Assembly (NCBI GenBank): GCA_963576565.1
Contig: OY755039.1
Span: 22,461,102 to 22,525,101, forward strand
Reading direction: 5' to 3'
Source of the DNA: Aspidapion aeneum
Lineage: Eukaryota; Arthropoda; Insecta; Coleoptera; Brentidae
Length of the DNA stretch: 64,000 bases
A program made the position numbers and the translations under genes. Shown piece after piece: positions 1 through 10,612 of this stretch; position 1 is the first letter of the stretch; each line of letters opens with the position of its first letter. The notes below the pieces were generated by a model. It was not told where the DNA came from and ran no database searches. It worked only from the letters and a program-made list of their open reading frames with translations.

Positions 1-540
1 GGAAAATTAATAATTAATTATTATACACATTAGTTTTTAAAATGCTTGCTGGGTTATTGCTACTAATAAATAAATGGTCTAATGGTTTAAGCTACACGGT
101 TTTAGATTATTAAAAGGGTTAAAAATTGTCCAAAAGTGCTGTATTAAAATTTTAGAACAAGTAAGGAACTAAACAAAAAATAAAAATAAAAACGGAAAAA
201 CAATCATAGTATCACAATAGCACCTACAAAAATGCAAGATACAGAACTAAATACTAAAAGATTAAGCACTAAACCAACATAATATGTATAACCACCCAAA
301 TAAAAAAAGTTACAGATAAAAATGAAGTCAAAAATAAAAATGAGCAGATGTACTCATAAGGAATGGTTCAGGTATTCTGCAACCGAATAATAGGTCCCTT
401 GACAAAGCAGCTGTTTTACTTAACTTTCAAATAACTTTAAATTCTCTATACTTTTTATTTCACTGGGTAAATTTGTTTGGGTTTGTTTGGAATTTGGCAA
501 GTTTGTTGATAATTATAAGGGCGCTCCCTGCGTCACTACC

Positions 541-1660
541 AGAGTATAGAGTTTTCCAAATTCAATGTTTTTGGGAGTTTCGGGTAACTATTTCTAGTGG
601 ATATAAATTTTTAAAAAATTAATAAAAAAAACACCCAACTGCTAAAACTTGTATCTACTAGTCGCAGTTAGGTATAAAATTGATAGGTATACCTATAATG
701 TACTACATGCTTCAACTTTTAGTTTTGATGTCCAAAACGCACTTGCGAAATTATACAGTTTTGTATTTTCATTAATCAGGTTGAATTAGCAGTTGGGTGT
801 TTTTTTTTATTTAATTTTTCCCCCTTTTTAGCTCTATATTTGTGAACGTTATAGCTACAACTATTACTAATAAGAAGGATGGGGAGGAGAGAGGAAAACA
901 GAGGGGGAAACTAGTAAAATGGTGTTTGAAAAAAAAGTCTTAAAGCTTGTGCAGAAAGAATTTTTAAAATCTCCCTATATTTGACAAAATTATGCAAATA
1001 TGTTTTTTTAAGAAGGTGGGGGGAATGACAGGATGTTAGATGGGTGGGAGCAGGGAGGTCTACAAAGTAATTACAGCAAATTAGAGAACATTTTCTATGG
1101 GTTATCAAAGGTATTTTATTAAAATCGCCTTAAATTTAGGTAGTTTGTATGCCTTAAAGACGACATCATGTGACAAAATGGTGTCTGACAACCGCAATAT
1201 TGACTTCTGTATACGAAAATATAGCCTATAGCACCTTCGGGATCAGTAGCAATTTAACGACACCTTTTTCGTCAAAATCGGTTCACCCGTTTAGCCTCTA
1301 GCGCGACACAAACATACATATATACTCAAAATATCTGAAGCGAAAAACATTACCCTTTCTTTCGCCGTGCTGCAGTTGGGTAAAAAAACTGACCCCCCAA
1401 TTTGCGAGCCTCGATTTTTACCAGAAACTCAATGGTGAAAACCGTATCTTAATATGGCAAGGCATTTTTAAGCTACGGGCGGTTTTTGGAAAAGGGCATT
1501 TATGGAGGGGGGTATATAAGTTTTTTATTTATGTATATTTCATTTTGATGTAAATTGCTTATTGATTTTTTTTTAGGAATTCAATAATTGTTAAACGAAA
1601 TTTTATCTCTCACTTTTGTTTATGGAACTCGAATGGGATTTTGAAACATGATTTCTGCCT
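541..1660. repeat. Split copy of a fold-back repeat, with insertions
   Basis: Bases about 543-606 resemble the left end of the inverted-repeat element at 18162-18915 (shared TTCCAAATTC..TGTTTTTGGGAG). The internal part resumes at about 1380 (CCCCCCAATTTGCGAGCCTC, then the TTAAGCTACGGGCGG stretch), matching 18222-18330. The intervening 0.77 kb therefore looks inserted. It sits in the last Tip60 intron. The assignment rests on visual alignment only, and the boundaries are approximate. Confidence 0.5.
610..823. repeat. Short inverted-repeat element (MITE-like)
   Basis: The arms around 618-643 (ending ACACCCAACTGCTAA) and 785-814 (TTAGCAGTTGGGTGT) are near-perfect inverses flanking about 150 bp. 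A further GCAGTTGGGT end lies at 1371-1380, so the original insertion may have been larger or nested. Inside is a 14-bp perfect palindrome, ATAGGTATACCTAT, near 683. No coding sequence and no clear target duplication were seen. Confidence 0.55.
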
Positions 1661-1917
1661 ATTCAATAATATGGTTTGCTTAACAAATATAATTTTGACC
1701 TAATAAGCATCCTTCTCCTATTTTTTGATTTTTTTTGGTCAAGACAAATTAATGATACGTATGAATAACAAACCTTATAATATTTAAATCACAAAATATT
1801 TTAAATTGCGGTTTTCGGCATTAGATGTTGGATAAAACAATATTTTTGCAACAATTTTTGTGATATATCTAAAACTGTTGTCAGAACTTTGGTTTTCGAG
1901 ATGAAATAAGACGCGAA
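824..1917. other. Non-coding intron sequence of Tip60
   Basis: Nothing gene-like is seen here. Around 1255 it contains a short AAAATCGGTTCACCCGTTT motif followed by ACACAAACATACATAT. That resembles a motif found in several other repeats of this window (near 4370, 24420, 26750-27580 and 52100) and suggests a decayed repeat end. Confidence 0.4.
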
Positions 1918-3069
1918 CAGTAGCGGCTGGTGACGTTATAAATTGAGGGAGCAGAAATTTAAATTGCATGAAAAATGAGATAAAAATACTCACCGAAACA
2001 ATTTTATTTTAGTATTTTCCAAACAAGCATCTACTTGGGATAGTTTTTAGTTTATTTGTTTATAGATCAAAGTCCATTCGCCTTTTTTTTTATAGCCCAG
2101 TAGAGGAACCTCACAAATCCCACAGAATTTTAAACAGTCTATTAACCTACTAAGTATATGTCTAATTTTTGTCACATTTTCATTATGTTCGGTATTGTTT
2201 TGCCTATAGGCACTATTCGATTGGCACCTAATATCAGTCTTGCCTGGCATAGAAAATTCTATGTGGTTATTTAAATGAATACCACTTACTTTGTGTCTTT
2301 TTAACTTTTCACTAAAGTGCTTGATATCACACATTCCCTTTGCACGCAGGATCACTTCGTGGATTGTTCATAACAAGACAAATAAAGCAAAAAAAAGCAT
2401 TTCTTTTTTCACAACTGCACAACCAGTTTTCAGCATCGTATAATTTTTTATTAAATTTTCTATTATAAGTTTTTATGGAACACCCCTCGGTATTACTTAC
2501 ACTAAATTTCGGGTTAATTTTTAGGTCCGGTCTATGTGGCCCTAAATATTTGATTTGTAATCGAAGTTCATACGTCAGCATATTTAAATTTGCACAGTTA
2601 ATTATGTAATCGACGGTATTTATTTCCATTTTATAAACAAACGATAACGAAAACAAACAGTGACATGCGACCGGCCAAATCAAAACAAATTCATGCGTCT
2701 TCACTAAGGTAGAACCGGCAACTCTAGAAAGGGCAACGTACGTTTCGGCACAATGATGATGGCCGACTTCAACTAAAACAAACATATCTCCCGCCCCCGC
2801 TCGAGAACATCCACTCATACCCCGCTGAAAAACCGGTGAAATTGAAACCTTGCCCCGCGCGGCGCTGCCGGCTTGTAATTATTTACGCTAAAAAAGTTAA
2901 AAGTTCATCGAATTAATCGCTTGTTGTTAACCATAGGTAATAAAAAGAACTAGACAATCATGTCGTAAGGGAAGATTTAATTTTTGTTTAAATAAATCAA
3001 TTAAAAATACTGTTTGTTGTCTAGTTTTGAGAGGGCACTGCCTCGTTGCCTTCCGTCTTGCCGCCACTG
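1918..3069 (-). mobile_element. Non-autonomous hAT element, copy 1 (TTF-domain type)
   Basis: The element is flanked by a perfect 8-bp duplication GACGCGAA (1910-1917 and 3070-3077), the size produced by hAT transposases. Its ends are CAGTAGCGGCTGG (left) and the inverse of CAGTGGCGGC (right), matching the ends of the copy at 50070-51171 in inverted orientation. The inside encodes only the N-terminal TTF-type zinc-finger half of a hAT transposase; the catalytic RNase-H-like and dimerisation parts are absent. It lies in the last intron of Tip60, antisense to that gene. The perfect duplication indicates a fairly recent insertion. Confidence 0.9.
2047..2629 (-). pseudogene. hAT transposase N-terminal (TTF zinc finger) fragment
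   Basis: Read from the ATG at 2629, the reading frame begins MEINTVDYIIN and reaches the zinc-finger segment NWLCSCEKRNAFFCFIC (C-x-C..C-x2-C pattern) and NNPRSDPA. A frameshift near 2345 then separates it from CDIKHFSEKLKRHKVSGIHL, which ends with RLIDCLKFCGICEVPLLGY at the stop. This is the layout of a TTF domain leading into the start of DUF4371 in hAT-family proteins. The relative at 50.1-51.2 kb stops at the equivalent place, so the short form looks ancestral to both copies rather than a local accident. As it stands it would not give an intact protein. Confidence 0.75.
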
Positions 3070-3357
3070 GACGCGAAATTCAATTTAAAAAGAAATATAT
3101 CACGCAACAAGGCCGTTTTTGAAAGGGACAGTGACTGAAATTTTACATGTACTTTTTTGGCAATTTTATCCGTTTTTTTAACGCATACGCGCTTAGCAAG
3201 AATAGCGCACTGACAGTCCACCGTAAGCCCTTAATCTATGCCACTTAGTTTTTATTGTTTAAAGCAAGAAGATCGATGAAATAACTGAACTGCGTCAGAT
3301 TTTATTGTCCAGTGATTTTTGAACAACTAATTAAAATTGCCCATATGTTTGTTATAA

Positions 3358-3615
<258 letters not shown>

Positions 3616-3690
3616 AACGTAGCTAATTTTTGAAATAATATTTTTAAATTTATTAGGTATCAATTTTATTGTGATTTTTTAGTTTATAAG

Positions 3691-3696
3691 AATAAA
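3691..3696 (+). promoter_or_regulatory. Poly(A) signal AATAAA of Tip60
   Basis: A canonical AATAAA lies 76 bases after the Tip60 stop codon, in AT-rich 3' UTR sequence. The RTE retrotransposon relic starts only about 20-30 bp farther on, so the cleavage site is probably squeezed between the signal and the relic. Confidence 0.7.
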
Positions 3697-4171
3697 GTTA
3701 AAGAAAAAGTAAGTAAAATATATATTTTATTTATTTCTTGCTCTACCGCGACGTCGCCACTATACAAAGGCTCTATTGGGTTTGGAAACGGTCCAGTATT
3801 GGCTAAAGTATCTATGTATATCTCTATTTAGCCTTCTTCGATCCATCTTTGGACATTCCCTCGCAATATCTTCCACTCTTCTCTCTCTGTCCATCTAGTT
3901 TTCGTATCTCTTCCCCTACTTCTTTAATTTTCCCAAGGTCTCTAGTTTACAATACATTTGTTCCAACGATCGTTTTTCTGTCTGATATGGTCGGCAAATT
4001 TCCATTTTAATCTTGCTACTTCTCTCGACATCCCAAACGTTTGTGTTCTTTCTTATCCATTCCTTACTTTTTCTATCTGTTGGCTTTATATGTAACATTT
4101 CTTACCTTATCCATGTCTGATTTTGTAAGTGTCCAGGTCTGAGATCTATAGATGTTCTAAGGGTTTTTTTA

Positions 4172-4775
4172 TTTTAGCTCACACTACTACTATAAGTAGT
4201 GTGAGCTATGGTGATCCTAATTTTTTCGAGAAAAAAAAAGTTGCTCCGATTTAAAAAAATTTTATATATCTTTGCGTTTCAGATGATTTTGAAACTGTTT
4301 TGTTTTGCTGTCTGTCTGTCTGTCTGTCTGTCTGTATGTCTGTCTGTAACGACCAACCCGCATAACTCAAAAACCGCTTGTCCGATTTTAATGAAATTTG
4401 GTACCTAAGTTGGGTCTTGGGCCGTGATGGTCCCATTTAAAAATGAACAAAATCCACCGAACGCAAGCCAAATAAAAGGGTAGGGGTAGATTCCAAAAAT
4501 TAGAGTTTATGTGAAAATATGGCGTGTGTGATATCAAACGAAAGGTAATTAAGTCTGGAGTTAAAAAAAAATACATTTTAGTTTTTTTCAAAATGGTGGG
4601 GGGTAGATTAAAAAAATTTGAGTTTAAGTCAAAACATGGCTTGTGTGGTATCAAACGAAAGGTAATTGAGTCTGGAGCTGAATAAAATATATTTCAGTTT
4701 TTGATTATATTAGCTCACACTATAACTGTAGTACCTAGTGTGAGCTTAGGTGCCCATAGATTGGCAGAGTATTTT
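4172..4775 (+). mobile_element. Microsatellite-bearing hairpin element, copy 1
   Basis: This element splits the RTE relic. Its outer edges are defined by comparison with copies at 24057-24612 and 51596-52312 (both inverted relative to this one): TTTTAGCTCACAC at one end and TGGCAGAGTATTTT at the other. The first end is a near-perfect hairpin (TAGCTCACACTAC..GTAGTGTGAGCTA); a second palindrome lies inside the other end. The middle has a (CTGT)n tract at 4308-4347 and about two copies of a ~105-bp tandem unit (CAAACGAAAGGTAATT). No long terminal inverted repeats or coding sequence. The layout recalls Helentron-derived non-autonomous elements (DINE/mini-me type); that classification is inferred. 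Confidence 0.7.
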
Positions 4776-5187
4776 AATATGTAACTTGATTTATCGAATG
4801 CTGCCCAGGCCAATCTTACTTGCGTCTTGATTTCAGCTATTTAGTTTAATAATTTGTCCCAGATAAATATATTCCGCTACTTGTTCTATTTTTTTAAGTT
4901 TATTCTGATCGTGAGATTTTCATCTGTATTTAGTTTTGGTGTAGTTCATACTCAAGCCTATATTTTTAGCTGCCGTATCCAGTTCCATCATTTTTATCAG
5001 TTCTTTTTTCTTATCTGTTATTAACGCGATATCGTAGCAGGTTCAAGTATTGTCCGCTTACTTTGATGCCTATTTCTTCCCAATCTAACTTTTAAAAACA
5101 TCTAGGTCTGGTTAAATAGTTTAGTGGATATTGTGTCACCCTGTCTGACCCCTTCTTATGCGGATCGGCTTGGTTCCTCCATGGAGT

Positions 5188-5313
5188 TTGATTGATGTAG
5201 TTGGTTCGTTATATATATTGGCTATTCGATTTTGATTGATGTAGTTGGTTCGTTATATATATTGGCTATTCGATTTTGATTGATGTAGTTGGTTCGTTAT
5301 ATATATTGGCTAT
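5188..5313. repeat. 44-bp minisatellite, three copies
   Basis: Three essentially identical 44-bp units (beginning TTGATTGATGTAGTTGGTTC) lie head to tail inside the decayed RTE relic. The third unit is cut short after TTGGCTATT. Identity between units inside otherwise decayed sequence implies recent local expansion. Confidence 0.85.
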
Positions 5314-5719
5314 TAATTCTGGCTATCTGTGATCTATTCGGCTATTAATTAAAGATGCTTTTACTGCCCAGTGCTTAATGCTATGGAAAGCTTTTTCAAA
5401 GACTATTAACGCAATATATAGTGGAATGTTGTATTCGTTGGCTCGTGGTAGGTGGTCAACTGTACTGAAACCTTTTCTGAAGCCTGCTTGTTCTTTTGAT
5501 TGATATTCGTCAAATAGTTTCGTGAAAAGCCTATAAATTACATTGAGGAGTGTTATAGGTCGATAGTTTTTTAGGTATGCTCTATCGCCTTTTTTGTATA
5601 GAATAATGGTTATGGATTCTTTCCAGTTGTTTGAGATTATTTTCTCTTTTTGTATAGAAGATATCAAAAAACTTTATGTGCCATTGACCGTTTTCATACT
5701 ACAGCGATCCTATACAGGG

Positions 5720-6180
5720 GCTTTAAAGTGTTTTCGTTTTTACTTATTGACCTGTCCGCTTATTGCAGACAATTTGCCAGCTCGTGGACACCAAGGTGAT
5801 CTGACTCGAAGTCACTTGATGCCCGGGACAATCACAACTCATTCATTCACACATTCATATCACATGAAGACCCAGCAGGCCTTCTTGCTAAGCACCCCGC
5901 CGGTGATACCCTTTGTCGGTTACAGAAGTCTTTATTGTTCTAGCGCCATCTACACTCTGAACACGGGACCACCGGGTTAGCGTGACTTCCGAACCACAGC
6001 CTTGTCTTGATCATCAACTTTGACTACTTCGTTGATGCCCAAAGAGGCTTTACCCAAACTTCCGGTAAACGGATAGTAGGTTCGAGTTTGTAGTGACAGG
6101 CATGGGAATCGAACCACACACACTCTGATTACAAAGCGAACGCAGGCCCACTGAACCAATCAGGGCCATGGGTTTTAAAG
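5720..6180 (-). mobile_element. tRNA-headed SINE-like element
   Basis: This stretch is clearly more GC-rich than its surroundings. Read on the - strand from about 6175, it starts with a tRNA-like head: GGCCC..GGGCC forms a D-arm stem around TGATTGGTTCAGT, and GGTTCGATTCC is a perfect Pol III B box. A body of about 350 bp follows without an open frame. The putative anticodon loop TTTGTAA would read TGT. The T stem and acceptor stem are poorly paired, so it is not a functional tRNA. SINE status is inferred from the head and length; no poly-A tail or target duplication was identified. Confidence 0.55.
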
Positions 6181-8412
6181 TGGGATCTAGGCGTAGGACG
6201 TCAAAGAAAAACATTGTGCAATGCTGCCAGTCCTCGAGCTAGTATAGTCAAAGTAAAGTTTTTATACTCCTATCGCCATCTTTGAGACAAGACGCCAAAC
6301 TAAACTAACAGGAATAATGCCACACTAATTTGGACTAGAAGCCTGTAGATTTCAGATGGTTGGTATGGTAAAACAGAAAATATTTTCAAAATTCAAAAAT
6401 ATTACAACAAAATATCAAAAACTGCTGTGAAGCTGCCCCAGGGTTTCGTGAAAAACCAAGCGAATATTTTCCTAATTTCCCTGGTTGCAGTTACAATAAT
6501 TTTAACTTTTTGAGCGTATGCGTTTTAGCGTACATAGCTTTGATCACAACCGTTTTATTTATGTAAATTAAACAATTTCTTTAAAGCAAGTAGTTATATA
6601 ACAAGAAAATAAAATATCGGTACATATTCCAAAGTATTGCATGCAGTCATATTTATCCAATTCGCATAAAGATTAAATTCGTAACATTAAAATAATAATT
6701 TTCATTAACAACTTTTTATCCAGAGTCTATCAGTTACTACAATAGCAAACGTCCTTGTTAACAAAAGTTTTTATTGTAAAGCAAAACGATTCAAAGGCAA
6801 TTTTCATAGTCCACGAATTTTTGGCAACAACCGATAGATACTAGGATACATTATTGTTCAACATTGTTCAAAATAAATGTCTCACCATATTTACAGTCAG
6901 GAGCCACCACTTCACATTATTAACAGGAAAAGTGGCGATCTAATTCTCGTGTCGGCCTTATTTCCGATTTTTGGGATAGGAAATGTAGTCCTTGGCGGTC
7001 GATTTTTAAAAAGAAATCCTTGACCAGATATTTTTGTTGTGCTACTTTTACGTGGTAACGAACCTTGTTTTTGTCGGCCCGAACTCAAGAAAAGCGCGCG
7101 TGTATCCTGTTGATGCACTTTAGTTTTGGGTAAAAATGGAACAGAGGTTTGACGGATGCTACGTACGAACCGAGGTATCAAAAAGGCAAAGTGATTATGT
7201 CATAAGTCAGTGCTAGTCAGTGGTTAGTTGATCGAAATCTACGTATAAGTGTTGTTCAATTGTTATGGTTACTTTTTTAAATAATCGAATTTTCTTACGG
7301 GTAAACCTCCAATTGGATAAAATGAATATTTAGGGTGCTTATTTAGCTTTTGAAATTTAAACTGTTAGCTGACCAACACTGCCAAAGAGTATTAGCATTG
7401 CGTGAAAAATGTTTAGAAAAAAGTTTTCATTATGGTTTACATAATTTTTGAATAAAAAACAATCAAAATTAACGTTTTATAACATAAAACGTATAAAAAT
7501 ACAAAATTAAAAAAATAAAGAATTTGGATTGTGTTACCAACCCCCGCTACTTTTAATTTAATTAATATTTGTATCGACCGCCAGTTATACCGCGTTCAGG
7601 ATTACTCGTCCACAAGTATACACTTTCGCAATAGCCAGGACATATTTATTTGTAGACAATTTAGAGTATATAGTAGATCAGAAACTTGTAAACATTGGGA
7701 TTATGCCATATTAGGTGAGGTTCGATTTTGCTAGAAAAGTCTGGCTGGATTTGACATAACTAAACCTGACCTGATATATGACATTAACTGATACAACCTA
7801 ACCTGTACCTGACTTAGTATGACATAAATTGATCTAACCTATCTTGACCCAACGATCTTATTTGGGTTATGTCAATCAGGTTAGATCTAGTTAGCTTACG
7901 CTGGATCATTTTATGTCATGTAAGGTCAGTTCAAGGTTAAATCTAGTTTTGTGTCATATAAGGGTAGGTAGCTAACTCGGCAATCGCGAGTGTATATTTA
8001 AGGTTTAAGGCAACACGGCGCCAGTAAGGCTGACCATACCAAGCTACGCAAGGCTTCTTTAGACAGAGGTAACGTCAAGATCCAACTAATCAGCGATCGA
8101 ATAAAAGGCCTTTTTGCGAACTTTTTATGACTAATCGACGTTGTACACATAGTCTGCCATAATGCAGTAACTATCTTAAGAAAACCCCATATTGGATCTT
8201 TATGTTACGTCATATGAAACCTTATTATTACCAGGTGTTATTTAAATGATACACCAAACGTTAAAAGGTGGTAGGAATGGGGTCACTGCAGTGACAAAAA
8301 GTTATCTTTTGGTTAAAAGCTGTGTCTTTCCAAGTTATAGCATTTGTCAAGTTTAAAGAGTAAGGAGACAAACTGTGAAATTTAAAAATGACAAATTTGA
8401 CAATGTCAAATA
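6181..8412. other. Intergenic sequence, no gene recognised
   Basis: Mostly AT-rich unique-looking sequence. Bases 7740-7965 form an imperfect inverted repeat built from TGACATAA and AACCTGACCT-type words (for example TAACCTGAC on one side and GTCAGTTCAAGGTTA on the other). An arginine/lysine-rich 89-codon frame on the - strand at 6912-7181 has no recognisable homology and was not accepted as a gene. Confidence 0.4.
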
Positions 8413-8414
8413 TA

Positions 8415-10612
8415 CAGGGTGTCCCAGAACTAATGGTACATAGTTAAAAAAATATTACGATTTAGCCATACTTACCTTAGTCCAAAAGTTCGAACTAACC
8501 GAGATACAGGGTGTTAAACTTTATTTTTTCAATTCGATTTTCTTTAATAACTTTTTTACTAATTAATATTTTCGCAAAAAATAACCAGCGTGTAATTTTC
8601 TTTGATATTGTCAAGACGATTCCGTTAAAAATTTTGATGTATAATGTACAGGGTGTTCCTTAGACCACTACCATTTCATAAAAATCAGTGTATTTTTTTT
8701 GTGCCTCGGTGTATACCAGTTTTTATGTAAAATAATTGTTTTCACATCATTTTTATGTAAAAAAGTTATAATGTTTTAAAGTCGCTCAGAGCAACGATTT
8801 TTGAGATTTTTGCATTTAAAGTTTTTATTGCATGTGATATGCCTAAGTTATGTATGATACTTCAATTATTTCTACTAATTAATATTTTTGCAAAAACTAA
8901 CTAGCATGTAGGTTTTTCTGAAATTTGCAAGACGATTCCGTTGAAAAATTTGATGTACAATGTATAGGGTGTTCTTTGGACCACTACCATTGCATTAAAA
9001 TCATCAGTGTATTTTTTGTGCCTCGGTGTATACTTAAGCAGGTTTTTAAACAGATTATTATTTTAATTATTAAATAATTATTAATAACAAAAAAAATAAA
9101 AACCAATTAGAAAAATTATACATATTTCATTGCAACAACAAATTTTTAGAGAGAAAAACAAATTAAAATCTACAATAAATGTTAAAAATGGCCACCGTTA
9201 ACGTCTGATTTTGAAATAAAGATTTGCATTTCTGAACGCCTCTCCAGCATTTTGAATTTTTTTAAATAGTTCTTCTCGGGTATTTATCTTGGTCTCATAG
9301 ACAAATGATTTCATATAGCCCCATATACAAAAGTCCAGGGGGTTTAAGCCTGGGCTTCGACAAATCCAGCGATTAGGAAATTCAGTATTTAGATAATCTC
9401 TAACACGTCTGGAAAAGTGTGCTGGAGCACTGTCTTGCATAAAAAACATATTTTTCTTACTTTAATAGGTATATATCTAGAAGGTCTGGTAACTGATTTT
9501 GCAAAAAGTCAAAATATAGCTCTGTATTTAAAGTAATATTTGTCAATTTTCAAATTTTAACTTAGTTGCTAAAATAATATATATTTTTTAATAATAATAA
9601 AATTAATTTAATAAAATATTAATTTTATTAATAATTAAAATTTTCTTTCAAAACAATAAAAAATACTTGCATTATTAAAGGATACGTACTTACCTTAAAA
9701 AAAAACTAATACGAAGAGGTTTTTGTTCCTCACTAAAAGCATAGCCCTACACAGTTGCAATAACGGACAATAACTTACAATTGTTTTAACATACTTATGA
9801 GAATTCAAGAACCACCCTGTATATTTTTTAAGAAAACATCCAATCTTAGATTGCTATAAAAAAGTATTTATTATGGCTAATATGTATGAAGTAGGTAAGA
9901 ATTTAATCAAAAACCTTTTACCCATATAATAAAAACTTCTAATTTAAATAATATCTTGAATACCGTAAAAAAAATTAATGTTTTTAATAGAATCTTGTAT
10001 ACACCGAGGAACAAAAAAGTTAGACCTACTTTAATGTAACGATACTGACCCAGAAAACACCCTGTATAATATTTTTTTTAACCAAAACCAAAAAAACGCA
10101 ATTTTTTGTGCAAAATTATTAATTAGTAGAAAGAATTGAAGAAAGTATCATACATAAATTAGGCATATCACTCACATGCAATAAAAACTTTAAATGCAAA
10201 AATCTCAAAAATCGTTGCCCTGAGCGACTTTAAAACAGCATAACTTTTTTACATAAAAAGGACGGGAAAACCATTATTTTATATAAAAACTGGTATACAC
10301 CGAGGCACAAGAAAAATACACTGATTTTTATGCAATGGTAGTGGTCCAAGGAACACTCTGTACATTGTACATCAAATTTTTCAACGGAATCGTCTGGCCA
10401 ATTTTAAAAAAACTTACACGCTGGTTAGTTTTTGTAAAAATATTAATTAGTAAAAAAGTTATTAAAGAAAATCGAATTGAAACAATAAAGTTTAACACCC
10501 TGTATCTCGATTAATACGAACTTTTGGACTAAGGTAAGTATGCCTAAATCGTAATATTTTGACCCAAGGAATCTACAGTTTAACCATGTACCATTAGTTC
10601 TGGGACACCCTG
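8415..10612 (-). mobile_element. Tc1/mariner-superfamily element with ~600-bp inverted repeats
   Basis: It is bounded by TA dinucleotides (8413-8414 and 10613-10614) with termini CAGGGTGTCCCAGAAC and its inverse. Both arms remain alignable for about 600 bp (left to about 9045, right from about 9985). Within each arm the terminal word ACAGGGTGTT recurs at intervals (left near 8505, 8649 and 8964; right near 10495, 10355 and 10062), so the repeat is composite. The core holds a decayed DDE transposase on the - strand. TA duplication plus a DDE core supports the IS630/Tc1/mariner superfamily. Confidence 0.85.
9198..9545 (-). pseudogene. DDE transposase fragment in the long-TIR element
   Basis: Read on the - strand, the relic gives NITLNTELYFDFLQNQLPD, then after a frame break FMQDSAPAHFSRRVRDYLN, FPNRWICRSPGLNPLDFCIWGY and TREELFKKIQNA. 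These match the second half of a Tc1/mariner-type DDE domain: the second catalytic aspartate in Q-D-S-A-P-A-H and the LNPLDF block before the third acidic residue. A short block is deleted between RWI and RSPG, and the N-terminal DNA-binding half is missing. It is inactive. Confidence 0.75.

Larger units (their letters stand above)
3717..5700 (-). pseudogene. RTE-clade non-LTR retrotransposon relic
   Basis: Read on the - strand, the reverse transcriptase starts near 5690: NNWKESITIILYKKGDRAYLKNYRPI, EQAGFRKGFSTVDHL, EYNIPLYIALIVFEKAFHS, all typical of RTE-type enzymes. The motif GVRQGDTIS follows near 5130, then IGIKVSGQYLNLLR. After an interruption (4172-4775, another element) the C-terminal part resumes with QTWTLTKSDMDKVRNVTYKA near 4110-4150, DRKSKEWIRKNTNVWDVER, and a degenerate RGRP-type tail reaching about 3720. 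Many stops and frameshifts make it inactive. The FADD-type catalytic motif is not preserved. It sits immediately downstream of Tip60. Confidence 0.85.

Noticed and set aside
6912..7181. 89-codon Arg/Lys-rich minus-strand frame as a small gene
   Set aside because: No recognisable homology, no splice or promoter support, and surrounded by non-coding sequence. TCAGT words near 7207-7222 are on the opposite strand.
7740..7965. Telomeric TTAGG-type repeats
   Set aside because: AACCTAACCT-like words occur but not as a regular array of pentamers; they belong to an imperfect inverted repeat.
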